A DNA stretch of 64,000 nucleotides, taken from NCBI GenBank assembly GCA_041660525.1, contig JBAZWD010000008.1, positions 50,323 through 114,322 of the forward strand, given 5' to 3'. Numbering within the stretch: position 1 is the first letter of the stretch; every line of letters starts with the position of its first letter. Under the pieces are notes generated by a model. It did no database searches and was not told the origin of the DNA. It saw only the letters and a list, made by a program, of their open reading frames with translations. Below are positions 44,450-52,546 of this stretch, piece after piece. A program made the position numbers and the translations under genes. Source of the stretch: JABCZS01 sp041660525 (GTDB lineage Bacteria > Pseudomonadota > Gammaproteobacteria > JABCZS01).

Positions 44450-45487
44450 ATGAAAAATATCTCTCGCAAAATTTTCCTAGGTTCTTTAACTTCTTTAAGC
44501 GTGATGGCTTCTAGCCTTGCATTTGCTGAAGAAATGGTTACAGCTCCTAGCTTTGAAGGCGGCGTAACAGCTTCTATCGGTACTTTTTACTTTGTACCTT
44601 CTGCAGATAACACGAATTATGTTATCGTTAAAGACATCGATGGTAATTTCACATCTTTCAATTATCTTGATGCACAACCTGATTATGATTTTGGTTGGGA
44701 AGCTTCTTTAGGTTATATTTTTGAAGATACAGCCAATGGTATTGAATTATCTTACCGTGGTCTAGATACAGATACGACTGCTACAAGCTATGGCATTAAT
44801 ACAAGTACTTCTTTCGAAGTTATCGACCTACAAGACCAGCTTAAATATACATTCAATTCTGCAGATTTGATGATCAGCCAATATATGGACATTGGTACAC
44901 ATATGCAAGTTCGTCTTTCTGGCGGTTTGGCATATTTAAATCTAGAAGAACAACAAAATTTAAATGTTAATAATAATGAAACTTCGGATTTTGTCGGTTC
45001 TGTTGATCAAAAAAGCAAATTTAATGGCTGGGGTCCTCGTTTAGGTATGGATGCACGTTATGATTTTGGTGAAGATCTAGCCGGTTTTGGCATCGTAGGC
45101 GGCGCTTCATTAGCGTATTTCTTAGGTAGCACGGATTTAACAGCCAACACTGCTTCACCCGCCGGGATTGCTCCTATCGCCAATGCGGATGATATTAACT
45201 ATGTTTCTTATACCGACAATGTAAACAATCAATCCGTAGTGAACCTTAGAGGTAACTTAGGTATTGATTATGTTTATTTCTTTGATAACGAAGAGCGTTC
45301 AACTTTAGGTCTAGAATTAGGTTATATGGTTGACTACTATCAAGATGCGGTGACCACTTTTAGCACCGCAGTACTCCAAGAAAATCTTGTTGGTATCACC
45401 GCTCCTACCCGCGGGACTGTAATAACGCCTACTACTGATGACGTCACTTTTAGCGGTCCTTACCTACAATTAAAAGGTGCATTCTAA
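44450..45487 (+). CDS. Outer-membrane protein, Legionella Lpg1974-like, paralog 1
   Basis: 345 aa with a signal peptide (about 24 residues, ending SSLAFA). Aromatic-ended beta strands recur to the last residue Phe (LQLKGAF), as in porin-like barrels. LSGGLAYLNLEEQ, GWGPRLGMDARYDFGE and DYVYFFDNEERSTLGLELGY are shared with the two following paralogs. It fits the Legionella-type pore-forming OMP family. The start is set at 44450, where AAGGA is 8 bases upstream. A strong terminator follows. Confidence 0.8.
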   Translation: MKNISRKIFLGSLTSLSVMASSLAFAEEMVTAPSFEGGVTASIGTFYFVPSADNTNYVIVKDIDGNFTSFNYLDAQPDYDFGWEASLGYIFEDTANGIELSYRGLDTDTTATSYGINTSTSFEVIDLQDQLKYTFNSADLMISQYMDIGTHMQVRLSGGLAYLNLEEQQNLNVNNNETSDFVGSVDQKSKFNGWGPRLGMDARYDFGEDLAGFGIVGGASLAYFLGSTDLTANTASPAGIAPIANADDINYVSYTDNVNNQSVVNLRGNLGIDYVYFFDNEERSTLGLELGYMVDYYQDAVTTFSTAVLQENLVGITAPTRGTVITPTTDDVTFSGPYLQLKGAF

Positions 45488-45507
45488 AGTTTGTGAGTGT
45501 TAAAAAT

Positions 45508-45535
45508 CAAAGGGGCACACAGTGCCCCTTTTTTT
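45508..45535 (+). terminator. Rho-independent terminator after OMP paralog 1
   Basis: AGGGGCAC-ACA-GTGCCCCT followed by a run of seven T, 24 bases after the stop. Confidence 0.92.
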
Positions 45536-45591
45536 CGCCTAAAGTTTTTCTGCCCCCATCCGATATAAAAAGCAATAAGCCCAATGGGGTA

Positions 45592-45620
45592 TTAGCAAAA
45601 ATAATAATTTATATTATACT
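45592..45620 (+). promoter_or_regulatory. Promoter of OMP paralog 2
   Basis: TTAGCA (45592-45597), 17 bases, TATACT (45615-45620), then a leader of about 25 bases with AAGGA before the ATG. It shows that the tandem paralog has its own transcription unit. Confidence 0.5.
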
Positions 45621-45652
45621 TGGGTGACATCAATCTTATTAAGGAAAAAATG

Positions 45653-46609
45653 ATGAAAATGAAAAATGTTTATTTAGGATCTCTAACTTCTCTTGTTGTA
45701 ATTGCTTCTTCAATAGCTCACGCTGATGAAGGTGTATACGTGCCTACTCTTGAAGGTGGCTTGACTGCATCTGTCGGGACTTTTATCGTTACACCAACCT
45801 CTGATTATCAAGACTATACAGCGTTTTTAAACGACGACGGCACAGCTACTGTTCAAAACGTTAACCCAGGTTATGATTGGGGTATCAATGCTTCATTGGG
45901 TTATGTTTTTGAAGAAACAGCAAACAGCGTTGAATTATTCTTCCGTAACATCAGCACAAGTGATACCACCTCTGGTTTCGGTACGACTGAATTTTTTGAA
46001 ACACTAACTGGTGATTTTTCTGGTGACTTAGGTTATGAACTTAATTCTTTTGATTTAATGTTCAGCCAATTTGTTAATTTAGGCGAAGTCATGCAAGTGC
46101 GTCTTTCTGGCGGATTAGCATATGTCGAATTAGAGCAAAACCAAAATATTATCGTTTCACCTGCAGCAGACCCAGACGCAGTAGCCACTATTTCTTCAGA
46201 AAGCGAATTCAAAGGCTGGGGTCCTCGTGTAGGCATCGATACACGCTATGAATTTGGCGAAGGTCTTGAAGGCCTTGGTATCGTCGGTGGTGGCTCTATG
46301 GCTTATTATTTAGGCGATTTAGACTATACGTATGCCACTAGTTCCGATATAGGTGTACAAGATGATCCAGGTAATCATGCTGTTTTAAACTTCAGAGCTA
46401 ACTTAGGCTTAGACTATGTGTACTTCTTCGATAACGATGAGCGCTCTACTCTAGGCTTAGAAATCGGTTACCTAATTGATTACTACGGCGATGCTGCAGA
46501 ATATACTAACCTTGATACTGCTGGCGATTCTGTAGTGATGGCTACATCTACAGATACAACAGCGATCTCTTTCGCAGGTCCTTATGTTGAATTGAAAGGT
46601 GTGTTCTAA
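45653..46609 (+). CDS. Outer-membrane protein, Legionella Lpg1974-like, paralog 2
   Basis: 318 aa, signal peptide ending in SSIAHA. It shares the N-terminal NVYLGSLTSL, the body motif RLSGGLAYVELEQNQNI and the C-terminal barrel signature ending LKGVF with its neighbours, but its loops differ (residues about 50-75 and 285-305). The start at 45653 has AAGGA 7 bases upstream; ATG 45650 is equally possible. Own promoter and terminator. Confidence 0.8.
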   Translation: MKMKNVYLGSLTSLVVIASSIAHADEGVYVPTLEGGLTASVGTFIVTPTSDYQDYTAFLNDDGTATVQNVNPGYDWGINASLGYVFEETANSVELFFRNISTSDTTSGFGTTEFFETLTGDFSGDLGYELNSFDLMFSQFVNLGEVMQVRLSGGLAYVELEQNQNIIVSPAADPDAVATISSESEFKGWGPRVGIDTRYEFGEGLEGLGIVGGGSMAYYLGDLDYTYATSSDIGVQDDPGNHAVLNFRANLGLDYVYFFDNDERSTLGLEIGYLIDYYGDAAEYTNLDTAGDSVVMATSTDTTAISFAGPYVELKGVF

Positions 46610-46631
46610 GATTGTAAGTTGCTTGTAGAAT

Positions 46632-46660
46632 AAAAAAAGGGCTTTTTAGCCCTTTTTTTT
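46632..46660 (+). terminator. Rho-independent terminator after OMP paralog 2
   Basis: AAAAAGGGCT-TTTT-AGCCCTTTTTTTT: a GC-core hairpin with an A-tract before and T-tract after, able to work in both directions. Confidence 0.9.
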
Positions 46661-46669
46661 ATTTTGTAC

Positions 46670-46675
46670 TATAAT
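46670..46675 (+). promoter_or_regulatory. Candidate -10 box for OMP paralog 3
   Basis: TATAAT lies 30 bases before the ATG at 46705, just after the terminator of the preceding gene. No clear -35 is visible. AAGGATGG serves as the ribosome site. Confidence 0.4.
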
Positions 46676-46704
46676 TTTTTAACTCAATAACTAAGGATGG
46701 TATC

Positions 46705-47652
46705 ATGAAAACTAAAAATATTTATTTAAGTTCTTTAACCTCACTTGCGGTAATGGCTTGCGCTGTTGCATCTGCAAATGAAAATGTTTATGTTCCTGAA
46801 TTGGAAGGCGGCATTACTGCATCTGTAGGTGCTTGGATTGCAACGCCGTCTTCAACTGAAATTGCAACAATTGCCCGTAGTGACGAAGCTGTTGAAGCTT
46901 TAAACGTAACACCTGGTTATGATGTTGGTATTGAAGCATCTTTGGGTTATATTTTTGAAGATACTGCTAATGGCATTGAATTCTTCTTCCGTAATTTTGA
47001 TACCAATGATACTAGCGATTTTATTTCTGACAATGCTTTTACACCTAGTCCAGGCGACACAGTACTCGTAAATAATAATGTAGGCTATGAATTAACTGCA
47101 TTTGACTTAATGATCAATCAATTTATGAATATTGGTCAACATATGCAAATGCGTTTTGGCGCTGGCGCAAGTTATGTTGAATTAGAACAAAACGATAATA
47201 TTAATTTTTCTAGCGAAACAACAACTGCGTTTGCACAACAAAGCAGTGAATATAAAGGTTGGGGTCCACGTCTTGCTATCGATGCTCGTTATGACTTTGG
47301 TGATGATATCCAAGGTTTGGGTCTTGTAGCGGGTGGTTCTGTAGCTTATTTCTTGGGTGATTTAGATTCTAGCTCTCCACAACTCGTCGGCACGAGTGAA
47401 CCTTCTCTTGAAACTGTTAACAATGATATTGATAATCAAGCCGTTACCAATCTTCGTGGTAATGTCGGTGTTGATTACGTTTACTTCTTTGATAATGACG
47501 AAGGATCTACTTTAGGTCTTGAAGTCGGTTATCAAGTAGACTATTACGCTGATGCTGTAACGCTTACACAAGATAATCGTAGCAATACTATCACTAATAC
47601 TGAATCAGCTACTTTTAGCGGTCCGTATGTTAGTTTAAAAGGTGTATTCTAA
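46705..47652 (+). CDS. Outer-membrane protein, Legionella Lpg1974-like, paralog 3
   Basis: 315 aa with a signal peptide ending in VASANE or one residue earlier. Shares GWGPRLAIDARYDFGDD, GLGLVAGGSVAYFLGDLD and the terminal LKGVF with the two preceding genes, which points to tandem duplication. AAGGA lies 9 bases before the ATG. It probably forms a beta-barrel in the outer membrane; ligand unknown. Confidence 0.8.
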   Translation: MKTKNIYLSSLTSLAVMACAVASANENVYVPELEGGITASVGAWIATPSSTEIATIARSDEAVEALNVTPGYDVGIEASLGYIFEDTANGIEFFFRNFDTNDTSDFISDNAFTPSPGDTVLVNNNVGYELTAFDLMINQFMNIGQHMQMRFGAGASYVELEQNDNINFSSETTTAFAQQSSEYKGWGPRLAIDARYDFGDDIQGLGLVAGGSVAYFLGDLDSSSPQLVGTSEPSLETVNNDIDNQAVTNLRGNVGVDYVYFFDNDEGSTLGLEVGYQVDYYADAVTLTQDNRSNTITNTESATFSGPYVSLKGVF

Positions 47653-47670
47653 GTTTTGATTGTGCGAATA

Positions 47671-47697
47671 AAAGGGGCTTCGGCCCCTTTTTTTATA
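47671..47697 (+). terminator. Rho-independent terminator after OMP paralog 3
   Basis: AAAGGGGC-TTCG-GCCCCTTTTTTT: a UUCG tetraloop hairpin with a T-tract. Because of the flanking A-tract it could also stop transcription of the convergent merR-type gene. Confidence 0.93.
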
Positions 47698-47706
47698 AAT
47701 ACTTTT

Positions 47707-48024
47707 TTATGCAAGTATTGCCAGCAGATCTTCAAGTTGATTAATAATATGTTTACTCGGCAAAGTCGTTTGCGGCATGAGTTGTTTCCTGGCGCCTGAA
47801 ATTGTAAAACCTTGTTCATACAATAAGGCGCTGATTTGACGCACGAGTTCTACATCTTCACGCACATAATAACGGCGATTACCGCGACGTTTGCTAGGAC
47901 GTAACTCCGTGAATTCTTGTTCCCAATAACGCAGCACATGCGGTTTTACGCCACATAAACTGCTCACTTCACTAATAGTAAAATAACGTTTTTGTGGAAT
48001 CTCAGGCAATGCCTCACTACTCAT
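47707..48024 (-). CDS. MerR-family transcriptional regulator
   Basis: A 105-aa protein with a MerR winged-helix domain: YFTISEVSSLCGVKPHVLRYWEQEF, then RGNRRYYVREDVELVRQI. The C-terminal part is short and lacks metal-binding cysteines, so it is not of the CueR/ZntR type. This small MerR protein after ihfA is a common gammaproteobacterial arrangement. It overlaps ihfA by 8 bases. Its targets are unknown. Confidence 0.9.
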   Translation of the reverse strand: MSSEALPEIPQKRYFTISEVSSLCGVKPHVLRYWEQEFTELRPSKRRGNRRYYVREDVELVRQISALLYEQGFTISGARKQLMPQTTLPSKHIINQLEDLLAILA

Positions 48025-48343
48025 CTTTTATACCTTGTTGCACTTTAATTAAAGACGTTTGCTCTTCAACTTTCGCTTTAAGTTTTTGACCAGCACGGAA
48101 AGTCACGACACGACGTTTAGTAATTGGAATTTCTTCACCCGTTTTGGGATTACGGCCTGGACGCTCGCCCTTATCGCGCAGAGTAAAATTACCAAAACCT
48201 GATAATTTTACATGTTGGCCTTGTTCAAGATAAGTGCGCACTTCTTCAAAAAAAAGCTCGACCATATCTTTGGCTTCACGTTTATTTAAACCGACATCTA
48301 CGAATAATTTTTCAGCGATATCTGCTTTAGTAATGGCGCTCAC
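48017..48343 (-). CDS. ihfA: Integration host factor alpha subunit
   Basis: IHF-alpha, 108 aa, partner of IhfB. ITKADIAEKLFVDVGLNKREAK, LSGFGNFTLRDKGERPGRNPKTGEE-type arm, and VTFRAGQKLKAKVE are diagnostic. It starts at GTG with AGGA about 9 bases upstream. It follows pheT by 3 bases, in the usual pheST-ihfA order. Confidence 0.96.
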   Translation of the reverse strand: MSAITKADIAEKLFVDVGLNKREAKDMVELFFEEVRTYLEQGQHVKLSGFGNFTLRDKGERPGRNPKTGEEIPITKRRVVTFRAGQKLKAKVEEQTSLIKVQQGIKDE

Positions 48344-48346
48344 GGT

Positions 48347-50368
48347 CTAATTCCTTATGGTTGCTTGGTAAGTCGTTTCTAAGGCATTAATGATATTTTG
48401 CATTAATGCATTAATTTGTGCCTCATTCAAGGTTCTATCCGGCGATTGCAAAATAATAGCCATCGCCACACTTTTTTTATCAGGCGCTATGCCCGGCCCA
48501 ATGTATACATCAAAAATCGTAACGTCTTGCAATAACCCTTGGCTTTGCTGCGCAACAACGGAACACAAATCCTGCGCTGCAACAGTTTTATCAACAATTA
48601 AAGCTAAATCTCGTCTTATAGACGGGAATTTAGACAGCTCGAAATAGCGTGGGGTTTTAGTATTTAATAAAACTTCACGCGCAATTTCAAACACAAACAC
48701 TTTGCCTTTTAAACCTAATTGCTTCGCAATATGCGGATGCAATTGGCCTGCAAAACCTTTAGGCCGATTATCTTTTAAGATTATCGCGCTCTGCCCTGGG
48801 TGCAGGGCTGGATGTTGACCTGCCTGCCAGGTAAATGCACCACCTGTTAAGGCTAACAAACTTTCAACATCGCCTTTGATATCATAAAAATTAGCATCCC
48901 GTTTCGGTATTTGCCAATGTTTATCAGCTTGCTGGCTTGATAACACGCCCGCAACATAAAATTCTTGGGTAAGTTTATCCCCTTCTGGGATAAAACATAG
49001 GCCTATTTCAAACAAACGCATTTGCATTTGTTGCCTGTTTTGATTGTAGCAAAGCGCCTGTAATAAACCAGGCAATAAGCTCACCCGCATCACATCCATT
49101 TGGCTGCTCATGGGATTTAACAGCGGCAAACCTTGTTTGCCCGTCAATAATTCCTGAACGGCATGGTCGACAAAACTATAGGTAATTAATTCATTAAACC
49201 CACGTGCGACACATAAGGCGCGTAATTTATCGTCTGTTAATTTTTCCTCAGGAACCGAGATTGCATTTAAAGGCAAAGCGCCCATGTGGGTTGGAATATG
49301 ATGATAACCATAAACGCGTGCCAGTTCTTCGATTAAATCCGCTTCCATCGTAATATCAAAACGAAAAGATGGCGGTATGACTTGCCAAGTATTTTCTTGT
49401 GCTACTAGCTTCATACCTAAACGTTCTAAAATAGGCACTATTTGATCTTTAGGAAAATCCATACCCAATAAACGTTTAATACGCTCAAAACGTAAAAGAA
49501 TCGGGGGTTTTTCTGCAGGTAATTCACCTTTAAGCGTAACCGGACCTGCTTGGCCACCGGCATATTCAAGGATTAAAGCACTTGCACGTTCCATTGCAAT
49601 TGCGGCTAATGCAGGATCTACTCCGCGCTCAAAACGATAAGCACCATCACTATTAATACCAAATAATCTTGTTTTCCCAGCGATACGTTGTGGTAGAAAA
49701 TGCGCGCTTTCTAAAAAAATTGCAGTCGTATCTAAAGTTACGCCCGACTCTAATCCACCCATCACACCCGCCAGTGCTAAAGGATTTTTTTCATCGGCTA
49801 TCACTAAAGTACGCTCGTCTAATTGTGCAATCGTTTCATCCAATAATTTTAACGATTCACCGAGTTTTGCATCCCGAACAATAATTTGCTGCCCAATTTT
49901 ATTTAAATCAAATGCATGTAAAGGCTGACCAATTTCAAACATCACATAATTTGCAATGTCGACGATTAAAGAAATCGTACGCACGCCTAACTGTTCTAAA
50001 CGTTCTTGAATAAATGCGGGTGTAGGACGTGTATTGTCGATATTGCGAATAATGCGACCTGAATATAAAAGACAATCAATAGAATCTAATTTCACAATTT
50101 TTTGATCAGAAAAAGTTACATCTACCGAAGGTGAAATCATAGGCATTAATTTTGTTTGTGTTAAAACAGCAAGTTCACGCGCAACACCGTGTATGCTTAA
50201 ACAGTCACCGCGATTGGGTGTTAAATTAATATCGATTAAATGATCATTATTCGGTAAATCATGTAAAGCATCCACTTCCAATCCTGAAAGTGATAATAAT
50301 TCATCAATTTCTTTAATATTTTGCTTGGGATTCACCCATTCACGCAACCAGTGTTCTGTGACTTTCAT
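48347..50368 (-). CDS. pheT: Phenylalanyl-tRNA synthetase beta subunit, lacking the tRNA-binding domain
   Basis: 673 aa, about 120 shorter than the usual 790. The N-terminus MKVTEHWLREWVNP ... LSLSGLEVDALHDL is intact, but within a few residues the sequence jumps to IDINLTPNRGDCLSIHGVARELAVL. In E. coli PheT these two segments are separated by the roughly 115-residue EMAP-II-like OB fold (domain B2). The rest (B3/B4 editing, B5, B6/B7 and the C-terminal anticodon-binding B8 domain, YFELSKFPSIRRDLALIVD) is complete. It pairs with PheS immediately upstream. The loss is clean and in frame. Confidence 0.94.
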   Translation of the reverse strand: MKVTEHWLREWVNPKQNIKEIDELLSLSGLEVDALHDLPNNDHLIDINLTPNRGDCLSIHGVARELAVLTQTKLMPMISPSVDVTFSDQKIVKLDSIDCLLYSGRIIRNIDNTRPTPAFIQERLEQLGVRTISLIVDIANYVMFEIGQPLHAFDLNKIGQQIIVRDAKLGESLKLLDETIAQLDERTLVIADEKNPLALAGVMGGLESGVTLDTTAIFLESAHFLPQRIAGKTRLFGINSDGAYRFERGVDPALAAIAMERASALILEYAGGQAGPVTLKGELPAEKPPILLRFERIKRLLGMDFPKDQIVPILERLGMKLVAQENTWQVIPPSFRFDITMEADLIEELARVYGYHHIPTHMGALPLNAISVPEEKLTDDKLRALCVARGFNELITYSFVDHAVQELLTGKQGLPLLNPMSSQMDVMRVSLLPGLLQALCYNQNRQQMQMRLFEIGLCFIPEGDKLTQEFYVAGVLSSQQADKHWQIPKRDANFYDIKGDVESLLALTGGAFTWQAGQHPALHPGQSAIILKDNRPKGFAGQLHPHIAKQLGLKGKVFVFEIAREVLLNTKTPRYFELSKFPSIRRDLALIVDKTVAAQDLCSVVAQQSQGLLQDVTIFDVYIGPGIAPDKKSVAMAIILQSPDRTLNEAQINALMQNIINALETTYQATIRN

Positions 50369-50380
50369 AAGAAAACCTTG

Positions 50381-51361
50381 TTAAGCAAACTGTTTTAAAA
50401 AACGCAGATCGTTTTCGAATAATAAACGTAAATCAGGAATGCCATAACGCAACATGACCAAACGCTCTAAACCCATACCAAAAGCAAAACCGGTATAACG
50501 TTCGCTATCAATATTGCACGATTGCAAAACATTAGGATGCACCATGCCGCAACCTAAAATTTCTAGCCATTTATCACCAAAAGCCACATCAACTTCCGCC
50601 GAAGGTTCAGTGAATGGAAAATAAGAAGGACGCATGCGAATTTTTAATTCTTTTTCAAAAAACTGTTCTAATACTGTATGAAGCAAACCTTTTAAATCAG
50701 CAAAACTGCTATTTTCACTGAGCAATAAACCTTCAATTTGATTAAACATAGGCGTATGTGTCATGTCACTGTCACGACGATAAACCCGACCTGGCGCAAT
50801 CAAACGAAATGGCGGTTCATGATTTTGCATATGATGAATTTGTACCGGAGAGGTATGACTGCGTAATAACCGGCCATCAGCAAAATAAAATGTATCATGC
50901 ATGGCGCGCGCTGGATGATGCTCCGGCGTATTAAGCGCGGTAAAATTATAATATTCTGTTTCAACTTCAGGACCTTCTATGATTTGAAAACCTAAAGATT
51001 TAAAAATTTCACACAGGCGTTGAAGGGAGCGCGTTAACGGATGCAAACTTCCTAATTTATAATCAATACCCGGCAAAGTTACATCTATTGTTTCGCGCGC
51101 GAGTTCTTGATTCAGCTGTTGTGTTTCTAGAAGTGTGTGACGATTTTGTATGTCACTTTCAATTAAATCTTTTGCGTCATTAATTAACTGCCCAACGCGT
51201 GGGCGCTCATCTGCTGAAATTGTACCTAGGGTTTTAAGTAAGCTGGTGATTTCACCTTTTTTACCCAAATAAAAAACACGCAATTGCTCAAGCGCAGGTA
51301 AATCCTGCGCATTGGCAATGGCGTGTTTAGCTTGTTTAACAATGTCAGTAAGAGCGTCCAT
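50381..51361 (-). CDS. pheS: Phenylalanyl-tRNA synthetase alpha subunit
   Basis: PheS, 326 aa, the catalytic class II subunit. An N-terminal coiled coil (1-80), motif 2 RLIAPGRVYRRDSDMTHTPMF and motif 3 GFAFGMGLERLVMLRYGI are present. Length is normal. It lies 13 bases after rplT and 12 bases before pheT. Confidence 0.97.
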   Translation of the reverse strand: MDALTDIVKQAKHAIANAQDLPALEQLRVFYLGKKGEITSLLKTLGTISADERPRVGQLINDAKDLIESDIQNRHTLLETQQLNQELARETIDVTLPGIDYKLGSLHPLTRSLQRLCEIFKSLGFQIIEGPEVETEYYNFTALNTPEHHPARAMHDTFYFADGRLLRSHTSPVQIHHMQNHEPPFRLIAPGRVYRRDSDMTHTPMFNQIEGLLLSENSSFADLKGLLHTVLEQFFEKELKIRMRPSYFPFTEPSAEVDVAFGDKWLEILGCGMVHPNVLQSCNIDSERYTGFAFGMGLERLVMLRYGIPDLRLLFENDLRFLKQFA

Positions 51362-51374
51362 GATCTCTAGATTA

Positions 51375-51731
51375 TTAAACTAAAGCTGCTTTAGCTTGTT
51401 CTACAATTCGAGCGAAACTGACGCTATCAAATACTGCGATATCGGCTAAAACTTTACGATCAAGTTCAATACCGGCTTTATTTAAGCCTGCAATTAAACG
51501 ACTGTAAGTCATACCACATTCACGCGCAGCGGCATTGATACGTGCAATCCAAAGACGGCGGAATTCTCTTCTGCGAACTCTGCGATCACGGTAAGCATAT
51601 TGTTCAGCTTTGATAACCGCTTGTTTGGCTACGCGATACACACGCGAACGTGCGCCGTAATAACCTTTTGCTTTCTTTAAAACTTTTTTATGACGTGCCC
51701 TTGCGGTAACACCTCTTTTTACTCTAGCCAT
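51375..51731 (-). CDS. rplT: 50S ribosomal protein L20
   Basis: L20, 118 aa. RVKRGVTARARHKKVLKKAKGYYGARSR, split by family norms, and YAYRDRRVRRREFRRLWI are signature segments. It binds 23S rRNA early in assembly and represses its own operon in other bacteria. It follows rpmI by 9 bases. Confidence 0.98.
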   Translation of the reverse strand: MARVKRGVTARARHKKVLKKAKGYYGARSRVYRVAKQAVIKAEQYAYRDRRVRRREFRRLWIARINAAARECGMTYSRLIAGLNKAGIELDRKVLADIAVFDSVSFARIVEQAKAALV

Positions 51732-51740
51732 GTTACACCC

Positions 51741-51938
51741 CTACTCTAGCGTTAATAATCGACGGACCAATTTTGCATCACTTTCACACAAAATGCCTGG
51801 ACGGCGTAAATTGCGTTTACGTGCTTTGGCTTTTTTAGTCAAAATATGGTTGCGGTTTGCGCAACGATATTTAACTTTCCCCGATTTATTGACCCTAAAG
51901 CGCTTTTTGGCACCTTTGTTGGTCTTTATCTTAGGCAT
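51741..51938 (-). CDS. rpmI: 50S ribosomal protein L35
   Basis: L35, 65 aa. MPKIKTNKGAKKRFRVNKSG start and RNHILTKKAKARKRNLR are diagnostic. AAGGGG lies 6-8 bases before the ATG. It lies 74 bases after infC, a gap that in other species holds the L20 translational control region; no structure was worked out here. Confidence 0.97.
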   Translation of the reverse strand: MPKIKTNKGAKKRFRVNKSGKVKYRCANRNHILTKKAKARKRNLRRPGILCESDAKLVRRLLTLE

Positions 51939-52012
51939 AATTTACCCCTTTTTTACTTATCCTGTTTTAGTATTAAGACATAAACAGACAGGTACAGGCT
52001 TACCCGTGCTAT

Positions 52013-52531
52013 TTATTTACCCTTCTTGTTGGAAGCAATTAACATCCCCATTTGACGTCCTTCTAAACGCGGATGCTGCTCAACAATACCCAATTCCGCA
52101 ATGTCTTTCTCAATGCGTTTGAGTAATTCAAAGCCCAAGTCATTATGCATAACTTCACGGCCACGAAAACGTATAGTCACTTTAACTTTGTCGCCCTCTT
52201 CCAAAAAGCGCAGCAAACTTCGAAGTTTGACCTGATAATCCGCTTCTTCGGTTGTAGGACGCATTTTAATTTCTTTAATTTGGATTTGTTTTTGCTTCTT
52301 CTTAGCAGCGTGTTGTTTTTTACGCTGTTCAAATTGAAACTTACCATAATCCATAATACGGCACACAGGCGGCTTTTCATTGGGGGCAATTTCCACCAAA
52401 TCCAAACCGGCTTCACGCGCTAAGCGTAAAGCTTCCTCGATGAGCACGATACCCAATTGCTGACCTTCACTATCAATTAAGCGTACATCCCGTACCCTAA
52501 TCTTGTCATTTAAGCGAATATTCTTACTGAT
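52013..52531 (-). CDS. infC: Translation initiation factor IF-3, probable AUC start
   Basis: IF3, 172 aa from the proposed start. VRLIDSEGQQLGIVLIEEAL, PPVCRIMDYGKFQFEQRKK and the C-terminal IRFRGREVMHNDLGFELL mark both domains. No ATG or GTG begins the frame. The best ribosome site, TTGGAGGA just after the thrS stop, lies 8 bases before an ATC codon at 52531 (ISKNIRLNDKIR). An alternative TTG start at 52546 would lie inside that ribosome site. Non-standard AUU/AUC/AUA starts are known for infC and give autoregulation by IF3 itself. Confidence 0.93.
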   Translation of the reverse strand: MSKNIRLNDKIRVRDVRLIDSEGQQLGIVLIEEALRLAREAGLDLVEIAPNEKPPVCRIMDYGKFQFEQRKKQHAAKKKQKQIQIKEIKMRPTTEEADYQVKLRSLLRFLEEGDKVKVTIRFRGREVMHNDLGFELLKRIEKDIAELGIVEQHPRLEGRQMGMLIASNKKGK

Positions 52532-52546
52532 CGGTCTATCCTCCAA

